DNA of 64,000 nt. Origin: Ancylobacter sp. SL191 (lineage in GTDB: Bacteria; Pseudomonadota; Alphaproteobacteria; Rhizobiales; Xanthobacteraceae). This document shows, piece by piece, positions 58,327 through 64,000 of this stretch (the first letter of the stretch is position 1; every line of letters starts with the position of its first letter). Position numbers and translations under genes: made by a program. The DNA is taken from the NCBI RefSeq assembly GCF_026625645.1, contig NZ_CP113056.1, positions 1,616,501-1,680,500 of the forward strand, given 5' to 3'. The notes under the pieces were generated by a model that ran no database searches, had not been told where the DNA came from, and was given only the letters and a program-made list of their open reading frames with translations.

Positions 58327-59616
58327 ATGAGCGACACGTCGGCGCGTGCCTTTCTGGACAAGCTGTTTACCGCTGCGGTGGCGGCGGCCCATCCCTCGAC
58401 CTGCCTGCCCCCCGTGCTGCCGCCGGCCCCGGCCAAGGGCCGCCTGATCCTGCTCGCCGCCGGCAAGGCCGCCGGCTCGATGCTGGAAGTCGCCGAACAG
58501 CATTATCTCGATGCGGGGCTCGATCCCGCGCGCCTCGCCGGCATCGGCGTCGCCCGCCATGGCTATGGCCGCCCGACCCGGCGGCTGGAGATGGTCGAGG
58601 CCGGTCATCCGGTGCCGGATGCGGCGGGCCTTGCCGGCGCGCAGAAGGCGATCGACCTCGCCGCCTCCGCGACCGCGGATGATCTGGTGCTGGTGCTGCT
58701 CTCGGGCGGCGCCTCGGCGAACTGGATCGCCCCGGCCCATGGCGTCGATCTCGACGACAAGCGCTCGCTGACCCGCGCTTTGCTGCGCTCGGGCGCCAAC
58801 ATCACCGAGATCAACACGGTGCGTAAGCATCTCTCGCGCATCAAGGGCGGGCGTCTCGCGGCGCTGTCGCAGCCCGCGCGGGTGGTGACGCTCGCCATCT
58901 CCGACGTGCCGGGCGACGATCCCGCGGTGATCGGCTCCGGCCCCACCGTGCCCGATCCCTCGACGCTGGCGGACGCCCGCGCCGTGCTGGCGCGCTACAC
59001 TATCGAACCGCCAGCCTCGATCGCGGCGGCGCTGCAGGATGCGGCGAACGAATCGCCCAAGCCCGGCGACGCGGCCTTCGCGAACGCCGCGTACCACCTC
59101 ATCGCCCGCCCGGTGGATTCCTTCATCGCCACCGAGCGCCTGGTGCGCGAGGCGGGGCTGGAGCCGATCCTGCTCGGGGACAATCTGGAAGGCGAGGCCC
59201 GCGAGGTCGCCGCCGCGCAGGCTACCAGGGCGCGCGAGCTGAAGGCCGCCGGCAAGCGGGCCGTCCTCCTCTCGGGTGGCGAGCTCACCGTCACCATGCG
59301 CGGCCAGGGCCGGGGCGGCCCGAACCAGGAATTCGCGCTGGCGCTCGCCGTCGCGCTCGACGGCGCGGCCGGCATCTATGCGGTGGCCGGCGATACGGAC
59401 GGCACCGATGGCGGCGGCGGCGATGCCACCGATCCCGCCGGCGCCTATGTCGTGCCGGATACGCTGGCGCGCGCCCGCGCCGCTGGTCTCGATCCTGCCG
59501 CCTTTCTCGCCAATAACGATTCCACGGGGTTCTTCGAACCTCTGGGCGATCTTCTGACGCCGGGCCCCACCTGCACCAACGTCAATGATTTCCGCGCCGT
59601 TTTCATCGACAGCTAA
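58327..59616 (+). CDS. Glycerate 2-kinase (GckA/TtuD, MOFRL family)
   Basis: A 429-residue enzyme phosphorylating D-glycerate at position 2, used in glycolate/glyoxylate or serine-cycle metabolism. The N-terminal DUF4147 domain (about 1-240) has A-A-G-K-A-A-G-S-M near residues 40-48, G-H-P-V-P-D near 95-100 and L-L-S-G-G-A-S-A-N near 125. The MOFRL domain (about 310-420) has G-G-E-L-T-V-T and D-T-D-G-T-D-G. AGGG precedes the ATG. Older annotations call this family hydroxypyruvate reductase. It overlaps the next gene by 32 bases. Confidence 0.92.
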   Translation: MSDTSARAFLDKLFTAAVAAAHPSTCLPPVLPPAPAKGRLILLAAGKAAGSMLEVAEQHYLDAGLDPARLAGIGVARHGYGRPTRRLEMVEAGHPVPDAAGLAGAQKAIDLAASATADDLVLVLLSGGASANWIAPAHGVDLDDKRSLTRALLRSGANITEINTVRKHLSRIKGGRLAALSQPARVVTLAISDVPGDDPAVIGSGPTVPDPSTLADARAVLARYTIEPPASIAAALQDAANESPKPGDAAFANAAYHLIARPVDSFIATERLVREAGLEPILLGDNLEGEAREVAAAQATRARELKAAGKRAVLLSGGELTVTMRGQGRGGPNQEFALALAVALDGAAGIYAVAGDTDGTDGGGGDATDPAGAYVVPDTLARARAAGLDPAAFLANNDSTGFFEPLGDLLTPGPTCTNVNDFRAVFIDS

Positions 59617-60124
59617 GCCGAACCCCTCCCGCTGCCGGCGGGCGCGGGCGCGCGTGCTGTTGGCGGCGGGCGTGCTGCCGGTGCTTGCCGCGACGCTGGC
59701 GCCGTCGCCGGCTGCCGCCGATTTCCGCCTGTGCAACCGCTCCTCCAGCCGCGTCGGCATCGCGCTCGGCTACAAGGACGGCAATAGCTGGGCGACCGAG
59801 GGCTGGTGGAACATCGGTGCCAATAGTTGCGAGACGCTGCTGCGCGGCGATCTGGTCGCGCGCTACTACTATGTCTACGCGATCGACTACGATCTCGGCG
59901 GCGAATGGTCCGGCAAGGCCTATATGTGCACCCGCGAGAAGGAGTTCACCATTCGCGGCATCGCCGATTGCCTGGCGCGCGGCTATGACCGCACCGGCTT
60001 CTTCGAGGTGGACACGCAGGAGCAGAAGAGCTGGACGGTGCAGCTCACCGAGCCGCAGCGTTCCGCCGCTCCGGCGCCCGGCGATGGCCGCGCCACCCCT
60101 CCGGCGCCGCCGAAGAAGCCCTGA
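59585..60124 (+). CDS. DUF1036 secreted protein
   Basis: A 179-residue protein with a signal peptide (about 1-45, ending A-A-A) preceded by a basic N-region. The DUF1036 domain follows: F-R-L-C-N-R-S-S-S-R-V near residues 47-57, then E-G-W-W-N-I and C-E-T-L-L-R-G. It has the family's Cys pattern and a Pro-rich C-terminus. The function is unknown; members are periplasmic and widespread in alphaproteobacteria. The ATG lies in the end of the glycerate kinase gene (32-base overlap). Confidence 0.85.
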   Translation: MISAPFSSTAKPNPSRCRRARARVLLAAGVLPVLAATLAPSPAAADFRLCNRSSSRVGIALGYKDGNSWATEGWWNIGANSCETLLRGDLVARYYYVYAIDYDLGGEWSGKAYMCTREKEFTIRGIADCLARGYDRTGFFEVDTQEQKSWTVQLTEPQRSAAPAPGDGRATPPAPPKKP

Positions 60125-60173
60125 CCACGTATTCGCTGCCTGACCAGGCTTTCGCGGTACGCGTCACCGCATG

Positions 60174-60202
60174 AAAAAGGGCCCGCCATTGGCGGGCCCT
60201 TT
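60174..60202. terminator. Bidirectional intrinsic terminator
   Basis: Perfect 12-base stem AAAGGGCCCGCC / GGCGGGCCCTTT with a 3-base ATT loop. It lies between the convergent DUF1036 and protease genes. Confidence 0.88.
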
Positions 60203-60230
60203 CCGTTTCGCGGGTGCTTGGCGGTCGCCC

Positions 60231-61778
60231 TCAGTCCACCGGCAGGGCGGTGAAGCGCACCTGACCCTCGGGGTCGGTGATCATGAGCAGGGCCGAGCGG
60301 CGCCCGTCCTTCTTCAGCGTGGCCAGCCGGTTCTCGATGTCCTTGGGCGTTGCGGTCGCCTCCTGGTTGACCTCGACGATGAGGTTGCCCGGCGCGATGC
60401 CCCGCTCGGCGGCGACCGAGCCGGCCTCGACCGACATGACCACCACGCCCTTGAGCTCATCCTTGATCTTGAAGCGGGTGCGCAGCTCGGGCGTCAGTTC
60501 GGCAAGTTCGAGGCCGAGCAGCTTCTGCGTCGCGACCTTGGGCGCCTCCGGCTTGGCGTCGGGGGCGTCCGGTGTCGCGGCGGCGGTCTCGGCCTCGTTG
60601 AGGCGTCCGACCGCGAGCTTCAGCTTCTGCTCGGCGCCCTTGCGGATCACCACCACCTCGACTTCCTTGTCGACCGGCGTATCGGCGACGATGATCGGCA
60701 GGGAGCGGGTGTCCTTCACCTCCTTGCCGTCGAAGGAGACGATCACGTCGCCCGCCTTGATGCCGCCCTTGGCGGCCGGCCCATCCTCGGTGACGGCGCC
60801 GACCAGCGCGCCGCGCGCCCGGCCGAGGCCGAGGCTCTCGGCGATTTCCGGCGTTACCTGCTGGATGCGCACGCCGATCCAGCCGCGCCGCGCCTCGCCG
60901 AACTCCTTGAGCTGGGCGATGATCGGGATGGCGGTGTTGGAGGGTACGGCGAAGCCGATGCCGATGGAGCCGCCGGAGGGCGAGATGATGGCGGTGTTGA
61001 TGCCGATGACATCACCGTCCATGTTGAACAGCGGGCCGCCGGAATTGCCGCGATTGATGGCGGCATCCGTCTGCAGGAAATTGTCATAGGGCCCGCTATT
61101 AATGTCGCGGTTGCGGGCCGAGATCACGCCGACGGTAAGCGTGCCGCCAAGGCCGAAGGGGTTGCCGATGGCCATCACCCAGTCGCCGACGCGCAGCACA
61201 TCGGAATTGCCGAACTTCACCGCCTTGAGCGGCTTGCCTTCTTCCGGCGTTACCTTGAGCAAAGCGAGGTCGATCTTGGTGTCGCGCCCGACCAGCTCGG
61301 CTTTCAGTTTCGAGCCATCGGCGAAATTGGCGTAGATCTCATCCGCATCGGCGATGACGTGGTTGTTGGTGACGATGAAGCCGCTCGCGTCGATCACGAA
61401 GCCAGAACCGAGCGAGGAAACGCGGCGGGGGGCGTTGTCGTCGCCCTGCTGCTGGCGGCGCTTGAAGAATTCCTCGAAGAACTCCTCGAAGGGCGAGCCG
61501 GGCGGCAGTTCCGGTGTCGGCACGCTGCGCGAGGGCGCCACCGTCTGCGAGGTCGAGATGTTGACCACCGCGTCCATCACATTGGCAGCGGTGTCGGCGA
61601 CCGAATCGGGGCCTTTTACGGCCGCCGCACCGGCCGGGTGCCCGGCGAGGCCGAGCGTGCCGCCGACGATACAGGCGAGCAGCAGCGCGGCAAGCCGGCG
61701 ACGCAAGGGGCGCGCGCGCCGCGAGCCGGAGCGATCCCGCCGGGGCGTGCCCGCCGCCGCATCAAACCCGTTGGTCAT
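60231..61778 (-). CDS. Periplasmic serine protease, Do (DegP/HtrA) family
   Basis: A 515-residue periplasmic chaperone-protease. The signal peptide contains R-R-R then a hydrophobic core (about 29-50). The catalytic triad is visible: H140 in V-T-N-N-H-V, D170 in K-I-D-L-A-L-L and S246 in R-G-N-S-G-G-P-L. Two PDZ domains follow (about 290-380 and 420-510). It acts in envelope quality control. A terminator separates it from hflKC-DUF2065 upstream, so it is a separate transcript. A candidate promoter lies at 61839-61866. The leader between residues 80 and 120 is rich in Pro, Glu and Phe, as in other alphaproteobacterial DegP proteins. Confidence 0.95.
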   Translation of the reverse strand: MTNGFDAAAGTPRRDRSGSRRARPLRRRLAALLLACIVGGTLGLAGHPAGAAAVKGPDSVADTAANVMDAVVNISTSQTVAPSRSVPTPELPPGSPFEEFFEEFFKRRQQQGDDNAPRRVSSLGSGFVIDASGFIVTNNHVIADADEIYANFADGSKLKAELVGRDTKIDLALLKVTPEEGKPLKAVKFGNSDVLRVGDWVMAIGNPFGLGGTLTVGVISARNRDINSGPYDNFLQTDAAINRGNSGGPLFNMDGDVIGINTAIISPSGGSIGIGFAVPSNTAIPIIAQLKEFGEARRGWIGVRIQQVTPEIAESLGLGRARGALVGAVTEDGPAAKGGIKAGDVIVSFDGKEVKDTRSLPIIVADTPVDKEVEVVVIRKGAEQKLKLAVGRLNEAETAAATPDAPDAKPEAPKVATQKLLGLELAELTPELRTRFKIKDELKGVVVMSVEAGSVAAERGIAPGNLIVEVNQEATATPKDIENRLATLKKDGRRSALLMITDPEGQVRFTALPVD

Positions 61779-61838
61779 GCTGCCTCCTTCGCCGCAGGGG
61801 GAGGCGCCGCCGTCCCCGCTCTCATTACCGAGGGGCTG

Positions 61839-61866
61839 ACGCTAGCCCGGCGCCAAGCCGATGCAA
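61839..61866 (-). promoter_or_regulatory. Candidate promoter of the DegP-like gene
   Basis: On the minus strand TTGCAT (61866-61861) and TAGCGT (61844-61839) are separated by 16 bases, upstream of the protease start at 61778. Both boxes are only partial matches to a housekeeping promoter. Confidence 0.3.
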
Positions 61867-61919
61867 GCCAAAAGCGCGCGAGCGGCACAGCAGAGGCGTC
61901 GCAGCGCAGGCCCCCACGC

Positions 61920-61950
61920 AAAAGGGGCGCCCGGTGGGGCGCCCCTTGCG
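61920..61950 (-). terminator. Intrinsic terminator after the hflKC-DUF2065 operon
   Basis: Stem AAGGGGCGCC (61922-61931) / GGCGCCCCTT (61938-61947), with an A-run on the left that reads as T on the minus strand. It lies 17 bases after the DUF2065 stop. Confidence 0.82.
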
Positions 61951-61966
61951 AAATCGCGACGCGGCC

Positions 61967-62152
61967 TCAGCCGCGGATGATCCAGACCACGACGACGCCG
62001 ATGACGGCGCCGATGAGGCCGGTGAGGCGCAGAGGCGGATCGGGCAGTTGCCCGATCGACTCCATGGCCCGGCGGACGGCGCCGGGAGCCGCCGCCAGCA
62101 TCAGGCCCTCGATCACGAGAACCAGCGCCAGGGCGACGATGAGATCCGACAT
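61967..62152 (-). CDS. DUF2065 family small membrane protein
   Basis: A 61-residue protein with two hydrophobic helices (about residues 5-24 and 41-58) separated by a short charged loop containing R-R-A-M. This matches DUF2065 (YjeT-like), often found beside hflC. Function unknown. It starts 12 bases after the hflC stop and ends just before a terminator, so it is the last gene of the hflKC operon. Confidence 0.87.
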   Translation of the reverse strand: MSDLIVALALVLVIEGLMLAAAPGAVRRAMESIGQLPDPPLRLTGLIGAVIGVVVVWIIRG

Positions 62153-62164
62153 TGCTCCGCCGGA

Positions 62165-63106
62165 TCAGTTGGCGGGCGCTGCCGGGGCGGCGCCCGCAGC
62201 CGGAGCCACCGTCGGCGGCGTGCTCGGCACCGGGCTACCCGCCGGGTTCGGCGCGTTGAAGAAGCGGAAGAACTCCGAGGTCGGCGAGAGCAGCATCCGC
62301 GTCTCACCCTTCTTCAGCGACGCCTCATAGGCCTGCATCGAGCGGTAGAACTCGAAGAAGCCGCGGTCCTGGTTATAGGCCTGCGCAAAGATGTCGTTGC
62401 GCTGGGCGTCGCCTTCACCGCGCAGCTGGTCGGCCGTCGCATTGGCCTCGGCTACGATGATGGTGGAGTCGCGATCGGCGCGGGCGCGGATGGTCTGGCC
62501 GGCTTCCGCACCCTGGGCGCGGATTTCGGAGGCCTCGCGCTGACGCTCGGTCTGCATCCGCTGGAACACCGCCTGGCTGTTGGCTTCCGGCAGATCGGCG
62601 CGACGGATGCGGACATCGAGCACGCTGATGCCGAAATTGCCGGCCTCGCGGTTCACCTGATCGCGGATGCGCGCCATCAGGGTCTCGCGCTCGTCACGTA
62701 CCACCTGGGTGAAGGTGGATTCACCCAGAACGCGGCGCAGCGCCGAGTTCAGGATGGTGGCGAGGCGGGAATTGGCGCCCTCGACATTGCCGACCGACTG
62801 GTAGAAGCGCAGCGGGTTGACGATGCGGTAGCGCGCGAAGGCATCCACGACCAGACGCTTCTGGTCGGCCGCGATGACTTCCTGCGAGGGATTTTCGAGA
62901 TCGAGGATGCGCTTGTCGATGAAGATCACGCTGTCGACCAGCGGGATCTTGGCGTTGAGGCCGGGCTGTTCGATCACGCGCACGGGCTCGCCGAAGCGCA
63001 GCACGAGCGCCTGCTGCGTCTGGTAGACGCTGAACAGGGCCGAGTAGAGGATGATGGCGCCGACCGCGACGAGAACGGCGAGAACGATACCAAGGCTGTT
63101 CTTCAT
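62165..63106 (-). CDS. hflC: Membrane protease regulator HflC
   Basis: A 313-residue SPFH/band 7 protein. One membrane anchor lies at residues 5-24, followed by the V-Y-Q-T-Q-Q-A-L-V-L-R-F-G-E-P-V segment typical of HflC. The SPFH domain spans about 20-190, and a helical tail rich in Glu, Arg and Gln follows. With HflK it forms a large membrane cage around the FtsH protease. Its Ala/Pro-rich C-terminus is longer than in E. coli. ATG 63106 overlaps the hflK stop by four bases. Confidence 0.95.
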   Translation of the reverse strand: MKNSLGIVLAVLVAVGAIILYSALFSVYQTQQALVLRFGEPVRVIEQPGLNAKIPLVDSVIFIDKRILDLENPSQEVIAADQKRLVVDAFARYRIVNPLRFYQSVGNVEGANSRLATILNSALRRVLGESTFTQVVRDERETLMARIRDQVNREAGNFGISVLDVRIRRADLPEANSQAVFQRMQTERQREASEIRAQGAEAGQTIRARADRDSTIIVAEANATADQLRGEGDAQRNDIFAQAYNQDRGFFEFYRSMQAYEASLKKGETRMLLSPTSEFFRFFNAPNPAGSPVPSTPPTVAPAAGAAPAAPAN

Positions 63107-64000
63107 TGGGCCGCTCCCTGGCCGGCGGTCGTGGGGGCGCGACGGGCGTCGAGGGCGCCCAGCGGCAGGTAGGGCACCACGCCCTGGCTGCCGGCGGTGG
63201 ACTGGTCGATGATGACCTTGTCCATGCCGTCGAACACGCGCTCCATGGTCTCGAGATAGAGGCGCTCGCGGGTGACGTCGGGGGCCTTCTGATAGGCGGT
63301 GAGCACGCTCAGGAAGCGGGACGCCTGACCGCGCGCCTCGATGATCGCGCGCTCCTTGTAGCCCTGCGCACCCTGAGTGATGCGGGCGGATTCACCGCGC
63401 GCTTCCGGGACGACGCGGTTGGCATAGGCCTGCGCCTCGTTCTGCAGACGCTCGGCGTCGGCGCGGGCGGCCTGCACATCGCGGAAGGCGTCGATGACCT
63501 GCGAGGGCGGGTCGACCTTCTGCAACTGGACCTGCGTGACGAGGACGCCGGAGCGGTAGCTGTCGAGCGTCTTCTGCATCAGGTCGTGCACCGCCGTCTC
63601 GATGTTCTGGCGGGCGCCGGTGAGAATGGGCTGGATGTTGGTGCGGCCGACCACCTCGCGCATGGCGCTTTCCGCCACGGCCTTGATGGTGCCTTCCGGG
63701 TTCTGGACGTTGAACAGGAAGTCGGCGGCGCCGATATCCTCGGTGGAGCCGCTCGCGGCCGGCTTCACCATCCAGAAAACGGCGAAGTCGACGTCGACGA
63801 TGTTCTCGTCGCCGGTGAGCATCAGGCTCTCTTCCGACACATCGCGCATGGCGGCGCCGCGGCGGGGATCGTCCCCGGTGCGGATGCCGATGTCGATGCG
63901 GTTGACGCGCGTGACCTGCGGGGTCAGCACGGTCTCGATCGGGTAGGGCAGATGGTAGTTCAGGCCGGGATTGGTCGTGCCGACGAACTTGCCGAAACGC
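63103..64000 (-). CDS. hflK: Membrane protease regulator HflK (5' part outside window)
   Basis: The C-terminal ~299 residues of the HflK partner of HflC; the frame is open to the last base of the window. The SPFH domain begins with the F-V-G-T-T-N-P-G-L-N-Y-H-L-P-Y-P-I-E segment near the window edge. It continues with E-E-S-L-M-L-T-G-D-E-N-I-V-D-V and A-M-R-E-V-V-G-R-T, all typical of HflK. A coiled tail rich in Glu, Arg and Ala follows. The N-terminal Gly-rich segment and membrane anchor are not included. Its stop overlaps the hflC start. Confidence 0.95.
   Translation of the reverse strand, partial: RFGKFVGTTNPGLNYHLPYPIETVLTPQVTRVNRIDIGIRTGDDPRRGAAMRDVSEESLMLTGDENIVDVDFAVFWMVKPAASGSTEDIGAADFLFNVQNPEGTIKAVAESAMREVVGRTNIQPILTGARQNIETAVHDLMQKTLDSYRSGVLVTQVQLQKVDPPSQVIDAFRDVQAARADAERLQNEAQAYANRVVPEARGESARITQGAQGYKERAIIEARGQASRFLSVLTAYQKAPDVTRERLYLETMERVFDGMDKVIIDQSTAGSQGVVPYLPLGALDARRAPTTAGQGAAQ

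Overview
The window is a compact, very GC-rich chromosomal segment of an alphaproteobacterium, most likely a member of the Hyphomicrobiales (Rhizobiales). The support is the division and cell wall gene order, a long FtsZ linker ending in a conserved D-I-P-A-F-L-R tail, GapR (DUF2312), DUF1244, DUF1036, DUF3309 and DUF882 proteins, a LexA box of the alphaproteobacterial type (GAAC-N7-GAAC) before recN, and an EcfG-type promoter (GGAAC-N16-CGTT). A Xanthobacteraceae-like host (Ancylobacter/Starkeya type) is my inference from overall similarity and cannot be proved here.

Layout. 1-2550: end of an alpha/beta hydrolase, then a lytic transglycosylase and a zinc amidase on the minus strand. 2551-11008: first half of the dcw cluster, mraZ-rsmH-ftsL-ftsI-murE-murF-mraY, preceded by a 10-bp-phased array of MraZ-type operator repeats. 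11009-14079: an interruption made of 1.5 kb of dispersed palindromic repeats plus two minus-strand genes (hotdog thioesterase and metallo-beta-lactamase-fold hydrolase). 14080-27392: second half of the cluster, murD-ftsW-murG-murC-[MntA/HepT-like pair]-murB-ddl-ftsQ-ftsA-ftsZ-lpxC. 27544-32426: bamD, recN and ligA. 32468-41775: a cysteine hydrolase, a stress-promoter DUF3309 peptide, an aminopeptidase P, a LysE exporter diverging from a periplasmic amino-acid-binding protein, a UvrD/PcrA helicase, a HicAB pair, prmA and a thioesterase. 42000-51949: an FAD-dependent D-lactate/glycolate-type dehydrogenase, a large AsmA-like protein, serB diverging from miaA, msrQ and purEK. 52314-64000: an L,D-transpeptidase, a DUF882 (M15-like) peptidase, gapR, DUF1244, an N-formylglutamate amidohydrolase, glycerate 2-kinase, DUF1036, a DegP-like protease, and hflK-hflC-DUF2065 (hflK runs off the end).

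How the genes work together. Most of the window builds or remodels the envelope: the Mur enzymes and MraY/MurG make lipid II, FtsW/FtsI polymerise and cross-link it at the septum under FtsA/FtsZ/FtsQ/FtsL, LpxC commits precursors to lipid A, and BamD inserts outer membrane proteins. The L,D-transpeptidase, DUF882 protein, amidase and lytic transglycosylase remodel the finished wall. RecN, LigA and UvrD serve DNA repair. HflKC and the DegP-like protease handle membrane and periplasmic protein quality.

The points most worth following up are the toxin-antitoxin-like MNT/HEPN pair spliced between murC and murB with its canonical HEPN arginine apparently replaced by glycine, the phased operator array before mraZ, a CtrA-like TTTACC-N5-TTTACC pair inside an A/T-rich stretch of ddl upstream of ftsQ, and the well-formed LexA and EcfG-type sites. 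No tRNA, rRNA, CRISPR array, prophage or insertion sequence was recognised.
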